5,337 bases of DNA. It comes from Desulfotomaculum sp. GTDB lineage: Bacteria > Bacillota > Desulfotomaculia > Desulfotomaculales > Ammonificaceae. The notes beneath the pieces are model-generated. The model worked only from the letters and a program-made list of their open reading frames with translations. It was not told the DNA's origin and did not search any database. The position numbers were made by a program, and so were the translations under genes. Numbering within the stretch: the first letter of the stretch is position 1; each line of letters starts with the position of its first letter. Shown one piece after another: positions 1-5,316 of this stretch. The DNA lies in assembly GCA_012961725.1 (NCBI GenBank), contig DTYU01000144.1, positions 1 to 5,337 of the forward strand, written 5' to 3'.

Positions 1-1007
1 CCCCACAGCCCCTGTTCCACCGAACGGGGCGGTGTCTGCCGCGGCGCCGGCCGCTTGCCCTCGATTGCGATCATTAGTGTGGTCGACTCGCCGCAGATAA
101 AGGCCCCTGCGCCCTTCTTTAACTGGATATCGAAGCCAAACCCGCTGTTCAGGATGTTCTCGCCGAGAAGCCCGCGCTCACGCGCCTGTACGACCGCCTG
201 CTCGAGACGCTTCACTGCGAGCGGGTACTCCGCCCGGACGTAGATGTACCCTTCGTCCGAGCCTATCGCATAAGCACAGATCAACATCCCTTCGAGGACC
301 GAGTGTGGGTTTCCCTCCATCATCGACCGGTCCATGAAAGCACCCGGGTCGCCCTCGTCGCCGTTACAAATGACGTATTTCTTCTTGCCTGGCGACCGGC
401 GTGCGGACTCCCACTTGTTTCCCGTAGGAAAGCCGGCGCCGCCCCGGCCCCGCAGACCCGATTTCTTCACTTCATCAATAACCTCTTCGGGGGTCATCTC
501 GGTCAAGACCTTGGCAAGTGCGAGGTAGCCGCCCACAGCAATGTAGTCTTCGATTTCCATCGGGTTGATCTGTCCCAAGTCTTTCATCGCTATCCGCCTC
601 TGGTTATAGTAAAACGGCATCTCCATCTTCTTGCGGTAAACCGCTCCCGTAGCAGGATCGCAGTAGAAATGATTCAACAGTTCTCCGCCGCGTTTTACGC
701 CGATGTCCACTATCTTAGGAACGTCGAAAACCGTAACTCTGGTTAAAAAATACTCGAGCGGCTCGAGGGAAACTATCGGCCCCCCCTGGCAAAACCCCTG
801 ACAGCCGACGGGTATCACCTTCGCCTCAACTCCCTGGCGTTCAACTTCCAGTGTAAAGGCGCGAAAGATGTCGTCCGCGCCCCCTCCGACACAACCCGTA
901 CCCATGCAAACCCTTATCATATTCTTAATCCGCGCACGCTCCGCAGCGAGACTCCTGGATAAAGCCTCCAGTTCTACCCGGCCTTCAACTCTGGTCAACT
1001 TGCTCAC
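1..1007 (-). CDS. nuoF: NuoF-like NADH/FMN-binding subunit, 3' end missing (runs off left edge)
   Basis: This is the NADH-oxidising flavoprotein subunit of a soluble NADH-linked complex (hydrogenase, formate dehydrogenase or complex I-like), expected in the cytoplasm. I translated 335 complete codons by hand on the minus strand. Residues 30-75 form a thioredoxin-like [2Fe-2S] domain with Cys34, Cys39, Cys69 and Cys73 (CMGTGC and GCQGFC). The FMN-binding glycine-rich loop GRGGAGFPTGNKW is at about 187-199 and the NADH-site motif NGDEGDPGAF at 215-224. GAGAFICGE follows at 299-307. The SLBB and C-terminal [4Fe-4S] regions lie outside the window. An in-frame TAA at 1014-1016 limits the start to GTG at 1007 or TTG at 998. 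The AGGAGG at 1009-1014 sits only 1 base from the GTG but 10 bases from the TTG, so TTG is a real alternative. It overlaps the end of the NuoE-like gene by 23 (GTG) or 14 (TTG) bases, indicating translational coupling. The N-terminal ferredoxin domain resembles HydB/HndC-type proteins more than plain complex I NuoF. The catalytic partner cannot be told from here. Confidence 0.93.
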   Translation of the reverse strand, partial: MSKLTRVEGRVELEALSRSLAAERARIKNMIRVCMGTGCVGGGADDIFRAFTLEVERQGVEAKVIPVGCQGFCQGGPIVSLEPLEYFLTRVTVFDVPKIVDIGVKRGGELLNHFYCDPATGAVYRKKMEMPFYYNQRRIAMKDLGQINPMEIEDYIAVGGYLALAKVLTEMTPEEVIDEVKKSGLRGRGGAGFPTGNKWESARRSPGKKKYVICNGDEGDPGAFMDRSMMEGNPHSVLEGMLICAYAIGSDEGYIYVRAEYPLAVKRLEQAVVQARERGLLGENILNSGFGFDIQLKKGAGAFICGESTTLMIAIEGKRPAPRQTPPRSVEQGLW

Positions 1008-1458
1008 TCCTCCTTAGCTCGGCTAAAACCCTGCTCGCATCAAGTACCCGCTGTGTCCTGTCGTTTATTACGACTACCGGCGCCAGCGCGCAACACCCTA
1101 CGCAGCTCACCGTCTCAAGCGTATACTTCAAATCCGGCGAAGTCTCCCCGCTCTTCAATCCCAAGCCGTCCTCCAGCTTCGTCAGGATCCGCCCCGCCCC
1201 CCGAACATGGCAGGCGGTCCCTGTACAAACGCGGACAATGTTTTTGCCGCGCGGCGAGAAATAGAACCGTGTATAAAACGAGGCCACGCCGTAAACCTCC
1301 GCGAGAGAAATCCTGAGTTCCTTGGATACAACCTCCAGCGCTTCTCCGGGCAGGCAGCCGAACTCCTCCTGGAGCTCCTCGAAAACTTGAACCAAAACCC
1401 CTTCCTTACCCTTAACCATACCTACGATCTCTTGCGTACGGGCAACCACGTCGGCCAT
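985..1458 (-). CDS. nuoE: NuoE-like 24-kDa [2Fe-2S] subunit
   Basis: This 157-residue protein is the thioredoxin-fold [2Fe-2S] subunit that pairs with the NuoF-like protein in NADH-linked hydrogenases, formate dehydrogenases and complex I. It has the usual helical N-terminus (about 10-65, with LPGEALEVVSKEL and VYGVASFYTRF) followed by the cluster domain. Its ligands are visible as Cys78-x4-Cys83 (CTGTAC) and Cys119-x3-Cys123 (CVGCCALAPV); Cys122 is an extra cysteine inside the second pair. The length is typical of the family. The ATG follows the cooC stop codon with no gap (TAGATG). Its likely Shine-Dalgarno, AAGGAG at 1471-1476, lies inside the cooC 3' end, 12 bases upstream, a rather long spacing. 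The gene overlaps the next one at its 3' end, so cooC, this gene and the NuoF-like gene form one transcription unit. Equivalent names in other complexes are HydC or HndA; the partner enzyme is unknown. Confidence 0.93.
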   Translation of the reverse strand: MADVVARTQEIVGMVKGKEGVLVQVFEELQEEFGCLPGEALEVVSKELRISLAEVYGVASFYTRFYFSPRGKNIVRVCTGTACHVRGAGRILTKLEDGLGLKSGETSPDLKYTLETVSCVGCCALAPVVVINDRTQRVLDASRVLAELRRSEQVDQS

Positions 1459-2214
1459 CTAACTCACTCTCTCCTTACCCAGCGTCTCCTTTATACTTAC
1501 CACAGCATTTAGAAAATCATTGCTGAAATCGCCTTGACCGCGGTAAGCCGCCCGGTCAAAGGGCAGCATTCCGACCACTTTGCCTGGAAAAGCTGCCTCG
1601 ATCAGCGTTATTTCCTCCGAGGATTCAATCTTGTTCCCTACCACCGCCACCCGTTTGACACCTAAATCCCCCGCCAGGTCCTCTACCAGGCGGGCTGTAT
1701 GAATGCTCCGCCGGTTGGGCTCCGTCACGATCAGCAGGAAGTCCACCCCCCGCGCCGTACCGCGGGAGAGGTGCTCGATGCCCGCCGGCATATCCATGAC
1801 CACCACCTCATCCCGGTCAAGGAGAAGGGCGGTCAAAACGGCATGCAAGAAAGCGTTTTCCCGGCAGTAGCAACCTGTAGCGCCTTTCTTTAACTCACCC
1901 ATCCTGATAAACAGGATGTTGCCGAGTCTATAGCAAAAATCATCGAGGACTTCCGCCACCGCCGGGGTCAAACTGAAAAACTCCCCCTCTCCCCCCATCA
2001 GCTCCCGCATGCTATCTTTCAGCTCCACCAAGGGGCGGATCTCTTTCGCCGCCTCTTCCGCGAGACCCAGTGCCGGTGCCAGCGAAGCGTCCGGGTCGGC
2101 GTCCACTGCGTAAACCCGCCGGTGCGTCTCGGCATAAGCCCGGATTAGCGCCGCCGCCAAGGTGGTCTTCCCGGCACCGCCCTTTCCTGAAACGGCGATC
2201 TTAATTCCTCTCAA
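1459..2214 (-). CDS. cooC: CooC-type CO dehydrogenase nickel-insertion ATPase
   Basis: This is a 251-residue cytoplasmic MinD/ParA-type P-loop ATPase of the CooC family, which supplies nickel to the C-cluster of anaerobic CO dehydrogenase. The deviant Walker A GKGGAGKTT spans 10-18, with the signature lysine K11 and P-loop K16. DADPD is at 38-42, the switch II/Walker B-like DMPAGIEH at 141-148, and GNKI at 193-196 fits the adenine-binding motif. The CooC hallmark CxC is present as Cys115-Tyr-Cys117; in characterised CooC this pair binds the metal at the dimer interface. The start is TTG at 2214, supported by AAGGGG at 2222-2227 with 7-base spacing and by the expected N-terminus running straight into the beta strand IKIAVSGKGG. 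It is first in a minus-strand operon with NuoE/NuoF-like genes. No CO dehydrogenase gene is in the window. Related nickel or Mrp ATPases are less likely because of the CxC motif and length. Confidence 0.93.
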   Translation of the reverse strand: MRGIKIAVSGKGGAGKTTLAAALIRAYAETHRRVYAVDADPDASLAPALGLAEEAAKEIRPLVELKDSMRELMGGEGEFFSLTPAVAEVLDDFCYRLGNILFIRMGELKKGATGCYCRENAFLHAVLTALLLDRDEVVVMDMPAGIEHLSRGTARGVDFLLIVTEPNRRSIHTARLVEDLAGDLGVKRVAVVGNKIESSEEITLIEAAFPGKVVGMLPFDRAAYRGQGDFSNDFLNAVVSIKETLGKERVS

Positions 2215-2246
2215 CTTTTTACCCCTTAATTTCCACTGGACCGGAA

Positions 2247-2265
2247 TTAGATTTAGATTTTAGAT
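2247..2265. repeat. Triple TTAGAT direct repeat over the cooC -10 region
   Basis: TTAGAT occurs three times almost head to tail, at 2247-2252, 2253-2258 and 2260-2265. The array covers the -10 box and likely transcription start of the cooC promoter. It could be a regulator binding site, or simply AT-rich DNA that eases strand opening. No known operator is recognised. Confidence 0.5.
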
Positions 2266-2285
2266 TAACCTGAGAACAATGTAAA
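2257..2285 (-). promoter_or_regulatory. Sigma-A-type promoter for the cooC operon
   Basis: On the minus strand a -35 box TTTACA (2280-2285, 5 of 6 to TTGACA) is followed after exactly 17 bases by a -10 box TAAAAT (2257-2262, 5 of 6 to TATAAT). Transcription would begin near 2250, giving a leader of about 36 bases before the TTG start at 2214. The spacing and two near-consensus boxes make this the clearest promoter in the window. The -10 box lies inside a triple TTAGAT repeat. Confidence 0.65.
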
Positions 2286-2542
2286 CAACCTGATTGCGAG
2301 CGGCTAAATTCAGTATTCCAAGCGCATAAAAAACGAACTTACCGGTTTTTAACCTTATTGAAAAACAGGAAGCGACTTTAAGTCTGCCTACCGTCCAAAC
2401 CTTGCTTCATGAGTCCGGCCAAATGACTGAACCAACATTCGGTCGCCTTAGGAACGTTTCAAGAACGCGATATCGATGTATAAATACTTCGCTTCCCGGA
2501 AATAATCCTAATAGCTCCGCGATAAAACTCTATCTCTCCCCA
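2286..2542. other. Intergenic stretch with no gene; one possible hairpin
   Basis: I find no credible gene here. The open frames that cross it (plus strand from 2402, minus strand 2459-2815) have no recognisable motifs, and both run through the structured leader downstream. The only local structure of note is a 7-base-pair hairpin at 2425-2444 (GACTGAA / TTCGGTC with a 6-base loop and one G-T pair) and the short palindrome CGATATCG at 2468-2475. These could belong to a small RNA or long leader that ends at the terminator at 2543-2568. Confidence 0.3.
2457..2484 (+). promoter_or_regulatory. Weak candidate promoter for the tup leader
   Basis: TATAAA at 2479-2484 matches 5 of 6 of a -10 box, with a poor -35 candidate TTTCAA (2457-2462) 16 bases upstream. 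Transcription from here would pass through the terminator at 2543-2568 before reaching the riboswitch. A rival is AATAAT at 2621-2626, which would start transcription almost exactly at the first base of the aptamer, but it has no recognisable -35 box. I cannot choose between them. Confidence 0.25.
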
Positions 2543-2568
2543 TCCAGCGGTATCCGCTGGACTTTTTT
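2543..2568 (+). terminator. Intrinsic terminator upstream of the riboswitch
   Basis: A perfect 8-base-pair stem (TCCAGCGG / CCGCTGGA) with a 3-base TAT loop is followed by C and six T residues. This is a textbook plus-strand Rho-independent terminator. On the minus strand there is no U tract after the stem, so it acts in one direction. No plus-strand gene precedes it within the window. Its T tract is also complementary to an A tract just downstream (TTTTTCG at 2564-2570 with CGAAAAA at 2577-2583), so the U-run could be held in an alternative hairpin. Confidence 0.75.
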
Positions 2569-2633
2569 CGCCACGCCGAAAAAGAGCTACACAAAAGCAG
2601 GTTTTTGGGTAAGAAAAGCGAATAATCTCTGCC

Positions 2634-2740
2634 AACTCCGAGTCTCCCGGCCTAAGGCACAGGAAAATGCTACGGCGGGCAGACCGATAGGGTGCGTCTG
2701 GAAACGGGCGCGCCTCCCAGTGCGGAAAGGAGGGATCACC
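2634..2740 (+). promoter_or_regulatory. Moco/Tuco-type riboswitch aptamer in the tupABC leader
   Basis: This is a compact structured RNA before a tungstate transporter operon. Pairings visible by eye are as follows. P1 pairs CTCC 2636-2639 with GGAG 2729-2732. P2 pairs GTCT and CCCG (2642-2649) with CGGG and AGAC (2676-2684), C2680 bulged. P2 is capped by an inner GCA/TGC hairpin (2657-2670). P3 pairs GCGTCTG 2694-2700 with CGGGCGC 2705-2711 around a perfect GAAA tetraloop. CCTAAG (2651-2656) facing TACGG (2671-2675) differs by one base from the classic 11-nucleotide GAAA-tetraloop receptor (CCUAAG/UAUGG), so P3 probably docks into P2. The layout, and its place before tungstate uptake genes, fit the Moco RNA class, known from Clostridia and proposed to sense molybdenum or tungsten cofactor. 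The class call rests on memory of the consensus and on context; no covariance search was run. Confidence 0.8.
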
Positions 2741-2752
2741 ACTGGCTTGAAA

Positions 2753-2795
2753 AGCCGGGTGCCTCTTTGCACGGGTAAACCCGGCTCTTTCTTTT
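2753..2795 (+). terminator. Intrinsic terminator forming the riboswitch expression platform
   Basis: A perfect 8-base-pair stem pairs AGCCGGGT (2753-2760) with ACCCGGCT (2779-2786), followed by a T-rich tail (CTTTCTTTT). It lies between the aptamer and tupA, so it would stop transcription before the operon. Two alternative pairings compete for its 5' strand. GGCTT (2744-2748) can pair with AAGCC (2752-2756), and CCCGGC in the aptamer's P2 (2646-2651) can pair with GCCGGG (2754-2759). This overlap is what a transcription-controlling riboswitch needs. Confidence 0.75.
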
Positions 2796-2820
2796 CGGTT
2801 TTTCTTTTCCCGCAACTCCT

Positions 2821-2828
2821 AAGGAGGG
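2821..2828 (+). promoter_or_regulatory. tupA ribosome binding site that repeats the aptamer P1 strand
   Basis: AAGGAGGG lies 7 bases before the tupA ATG and is a near-perfect Shine-Dalgarno. It is unusual because the ten bases AAGGAGGGAT (2821-2830) repeat exactly the 3' strand of riboswitch helix P1 (2727-2736). AACTCC just upstream (2814-2819) likewise repeats the 5' strand of P1 (2634-2639). Confidence 0.8.
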
Positions 2829-2835
2829 ATACAAC

Positions 2836-3672
2836 ATGAGAGCACTATCGGCTTACATTATTTTGGTGTTTTTCATCACCCTGACCGCTTTTGGCTGCGG
2901 CGGAAAAGAGTCCGCCCCGCAGCCCCAAGTGCAAGAACTGATCCTCGCAACCACAACCTCGACGATGGATTCGGGGCTGCTCGACGTCCTCATACCCGAA
3001 TTTGAGAAGGAGACCGGGTACCAGGTGAAACCCATCGCCGTGGGTACGGGCAAGGCGCTGGCCATGGGCGAAAAGGGAGAGGTGGACGTGCTGCTGACAC
3101 ACGCACCCGCAGCCGAGCGGCCGCTCGTTGATGCTGCTATCGTCATCAACTACCGGCGCGTCATGCATAACGACTTCGTAGTCGTCGGGCCTCCGGAGGA
3201 TCCTGCCGGCATCAAGGGGAAGCCGAGTGCCGCCGCCTTCACGGCGATCGCGGCGGCCAAGGCCCTCTTCATCTCGCGCGGCGACGATTCCGGAACGCAC
3301 AAAAAGGAGCTTGCCATTTGGCGGGAAGCGGGAATCGAGCCTGCCGGCAAGTGGTACCAGGAGTCCGGCCAGGGGATGGGCGCGACTTTGCGTGTGGCTG
3401 CTGAGAAAAGCGCGTATACGCTCACTGACCGCGCTACCTACTTGGCGCAGCAGAAGAACCTGGGGCTCGAGATCTTAGTTGAAGGAGACGAGTCGCTGCT
3501 TAACATCTACCACGTGATGCAGGTAAACCCGGAGAAATTCGCCAAGGTAAACGCAGAGGGAGCAAAGGCGTTCGTGGAGTTCATGGTCTCGCCGCAGATC
3601 CAGCAGTCAATCGGTGAATTTGGGAAAGAGAAATACGGGCAGCCGCTCTTTTTCCCTGACGCGGAAAAATAA
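2836..3672 (+). CDS. tupA: TupA, tungstate-binding lipoprotein of ABC importer
   Basis: This is the extracytoplasmic tungstate-binding protein of the TupABC importer, 278 residues. A hydrophobic signal peptide (about 5-19) ends in a lipobox with the lipidated residue at Cys21 (LTAFGC), so the mature protein is membrane anchored. The family signature LATTTSTMDSGLLD spans 37-50. The conserved anion-binding segment SRGDDSGTHKKE is at 147-158, and YTLTDRATY at 194-202. These motifs are specific to the TupA/PBP-like family and separate it from molybdate-binding ModA. The ATG at 2836 has a strong Shine-Dalgarno 7 bases upstream and directly precedes the signal peptide. It is the first gene of the operon and sits behind a riboswitch-like leader with an intrinsic terminator, so expression is probably reduced when tungsten or molybdenum cofactor is plentiful (inference). 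Confidence 0.95.
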   Translation: MRALSAYIILVFFITLTAFGCGGKESAPQPQVQELILATTTSTMDSGLLDVLIPEFEKETGYQVKPIAVGTGKALAMGEKGEVDVLLTHAPAAERPLVDAAIVINYRRVMHNDFVVVGPPEDPAGIKGKPSAAAFTAIAAAKALFISRGDDSGTHKKELAIWREAGIEPAGKWYQESGQGMGATLRVAAEKSAYTLTDRATYLAQQKNLGLEILVEGDESLLNIYHVMQVNPEKFAKVNAEGAKAFVEFMVSPQIQQSIGEFGKEKYGQPLFFPDAEK

Positions 3673-3713
3673 AGTTCTCAGTGCGAAGTAAGAAACGATT
3701 TTTCGAACGGTAG

Positions 3714-4418
3714 GTGCTTTTTTTGGGTGTTCTCGGCGAAGGGCTGACAGAGGCTATCCGGCTGCTCGCCACTGCTGACCCGGAAGTGCTAAACATCACC
3801 TTGCGCACGCTTCAGGTATCGGGTGCCGCCACCTTCATCAGCGTGGCCATCGGCGTCCCCACCGGCGCTTTCCTCGCCCTGGCCCGGTTCTTTGGACGGG
3901 GCGCCGCGGTGAGCTTCGTCAACTTCGGCATGGGCCTGCCGCCAGTGGTGGTGGGCCTGGGCACTTGGCTTTTTCTGACAAGATACGGCCCGCTCGGTTT
4001 CTTAGGCATACTCTATTCGCCTGCAGCGATGATCATTGCCCAAGCCATCATCGCCTCGCCGATAGTCGCCGGCTTCACCGTGGCCGCCGTCCAGGCAGTC
4101 AACCCGAAGCTGCGCCTCTCGATACTCGCCTTGGGCGTGACCCGCATCCAGTATCTCTGGCTGCTTTTGCGGGAGGCGCGCCTCGGTATCCTGGCAGCGG
4201 TGATCGCCGGCTTTGGCGGCGTGGTCTCCGAAGTCGGCGCCTCGATGATGGTCGGCGGCAACATCCGCGGCGAGACCCGCGTTCTCACCACCGCCACCGT
4301 GCTTGAGGTCTCCAAGGGGAACTTCGAACTCGCCACTGCCCTGAGCGCCATCCTCCTCCTGCTCTCTTTCACCATCACGGCGACACTTACCTACCTGCAA
4401 CAGAGGGGGGCCAAGTGA
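3714..4418 (+). CDS. tupB: TupB, tungstate ABC importer permease
   Basis: This 234-residue integral membrane permease belongs to the ModB/CysT-like ABC importer family. Hydrophobic segments are visible at about 35-58, 66-88, 96-128, 157-180 and 205-228. A degenerate EAA-type cytoplasmic loop that would contact TupC lies around 137-155 (ILALGVTRIQYLWLLLREA). VGLGTWLFLTRYGPLG (80-95) and GGVVSEVGASMMVGGNIRG (168-186) are typical of the TupB group. An in-frame TAG directly precedes the GTG at 3714, so the start is either that GTG or the TTG at 3723. The only Shine-Dalgarno-like sequence, GGTAGG at 3709-3714, suits the TTG better (8-base spacing) and is weak. The gap from tupA is 41 bases; the stop lies 1 base before the tupC ATG. 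A lower expression of permease than of binding protein would fit the weak site. Sulfate or molybdate permeases are relatives, but the TupA neighbour settles the call. Confidence 0.93.
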   Translation: MLFLGVLGEGLTEAIRLLATADPEVLNITLRTLQVSGAATFISVAIGVPTGAFLALARFFGRGAAVSFVNFGMGLPPVVVGLGTWLFLTRYGPLGFLGILYSPAAMIIAQAIIASPIVAGFTVAAVQAVNPKLRLSILALGVTRIQYLWLLLREARLGILAAVIAGFGGVVSEVGASMMVGGNIRGETRVLTTATVLEVSKGNFELATALSAILLLLSFTITATLTYLQQRGAK

Positions 4419-4419
4419 C

Positions 4420-5133
4420 ATGCTGGTCAAGGCCAGAGGCCTGTACCTGAATGCCGGCGGGCGTATCATATACGCCGTGGAACATTTTTGTCTCAGGAAG
4501 GGCGAGGTCCTTGCCTTGGTCGGGCCGAACGGGGCAGGCAAGACCAGCCTGCTCTTGACCCTCGCCCGCCTACAAGAGCCTACAGGAGGAACGATCCTCT
4601 TCGACGGCGAGATAGCGGAAAAACACAACCTCATCGCTATGCGGCGCCGGATGGCGGTAGTCTTCCAGGAGGCACTGCTCCTAAACACAACCGTAGCCGG
4701 GAACATCATGACCGCGCTCAGGGTCAGGGGCGTCCCGCGCCGCGTGGCGGCCGCGCGGACACAGGAGTGGCTCGCGCATTTTGGGATCGAGCACCTGGCA
4801 CACCGCCCCGCACGGCAGATATCCGGCGGGGAGGCCCAGCGCGTGAACCTGGCACGCGCGCTTGCATTGGCACCGGACGTACTTTTCCTTGACGAACCGT
4901 TTGCGGCGCTCGACTACCCCACCCGCAACGAACTGATAAGCAAATTAGGCGAGATCCTGAAGGTGACAGGAACTACGACCCTTTTCGTCACCCATGACTT
5001 CACCGAAATCCCCGCCTTCGCTGACCGCGTGGCGGTGATGTTTAACGGTAAGATCATCAAAGAAGGCAAAACGGCGGAGGTGTTCAGCGGTGAAATCTTG
5101 AAGAGGATCTCCTGGGTTCCGTGGGACGTGTGA
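4420..5133 (+). CDS. tupC: TupC, tungstate ABC importer ATPase
   Basis: This is the 237-residue cytoplasmic ATPase that powers tungstate uptake with TupB. All ABC motifs are intact: Walker A GPNGAGKTS (35-43), Q-loop Gln83 (VVFQEALLL), signature SGGEAQ (135-140), Walker B VLFLDEP (154-160), D-loop ALD (163-165) and H-loop His192 (FVTHDF). The length fits a single-domain ATPase; the C-terminal TOBE/MOP regulatory domain found in some ModC proteins is absent, as usual for TupC. The ATG at 4420 follows the tupB stop after one base, with a G-rich Shine-Dalgarno-like run (GAGGGGGG, 4403-4410) 9 bases upstream. It is the last gene of the operon visible here. Sequence alone would allow another anion importer ATPase; context makes it TupC. 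Confidence 0.93.
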   Translation: MLVKARGLYLNAGGRIIYAVEHFCLRKGEVLALVGPNGAGKTSLLLTLARLQEPTGGTILFDGEIAEKHNLIAMRRRMAVVFQEALLLNTTVAGNIMTALRVRGVPRRVAAARTQEWLAHFGIEHLAHRPARQISGGEAQRVNLARALALAPDVLFLDEPFAALDYPTRNELISKLGEILKVTGTTTLFVTHDFTEIPAFADRVAVMFNGKIIKEGKTAEVFSGEILKRISWVPWDV

Positions 5134-5196
5134 CTGATACAACCGTGAACGGGTTTCTTAATCGGTGTACTGACACCAAACAGATTTTATCGCTTT

Positions 5197-5213
5197 CAAG
5201 CAGCTTGTTTTTT
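5197..5213 (+). terminator. Weak possible terminator after tupC
   Basis: A 4-base-pair stem CAAG / CTTG with a CAG loop is directly followed by six T residues. The stem is short and A/T-containing, so termination here would be inefficient unless upstream bases extend it. A second small hairpin, GGTGT-ACTG-ACACC at 5164-5177, lies just before it without a T tract. No better tupABC terminator is visible. Confidence 0.3.
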
Positions 5214-5307
5214 AATCACCATACCGACACGCAACCCTTGCAAATTAGCCTTTTTGCTGTTCGCGCGCCCGTTAGTGTAAAGTTACTGTAGGAATATAGC
5301 AGGAGCT

Positions 5308-5316
5308 AAAGGAGGG
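5308..5316 (+). promoter_or_regulatory. Shine-Dalgarno-like sequence near right edge, no start codon seen
   Basis: AAAGGAGGG is a strong Shine-Dalgarno match in a purine-rich stretch (5301-5330). No ATG, GTG or TTG follows within the remaining 21 bases, so either a gene starts beyond the window at an unusually long distance, or this is part of a leader RNA. The rest of the 5134-5337 stretch contains no gene that I can recognise. Confidence 0.35.

Noticed and set aside
303..746. Open frame of 147 codons on the plus strand
   Set aside because: It lies antisense to the NuoF-like gene, whose motifs are unmistakable on the minus strand.
2246..2268. Possible CRISPR-like or transposon-end repeat
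   Set aside because: The TTAGAT units are six bases long with no spacers, no paired inverted end and no transposase nearby.
2733..2740. GGATCACC-like bases resembling the 3' end of 16S rRNA
   Set aside because: Only eight bases, within a structured leader, with no surrounding rRNA sequence; coincidence or part of the aptamer.
2459..2815. Open frame of 118 codons on the minus strand
   Set aside because: It is antisense to the structured leader, with composition like random translation and no family resemblance.
2402..2839. Open frame of 145 codons on the plus strand
   Set aside because: It runs through two terminators, the riboswitch-like structure and the tupA ribosome binding site, has no recognisable motif, and starts without a Shine-Dalgarno.
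2845..3300. Minus-strand open frame of 151 codons opposite tupA
   Set aside because: tupA has signal peptide, lipobox and family motifs on the plus strand; the opposite frame has none.
4002..4709. Long minus-strand open frame of 235 codons
   Set aside because: It is antisense to tupB and tupC and is rich in Arg, Gly and Ala as expected for the shadow of a G+C-rich gene; no motifs.
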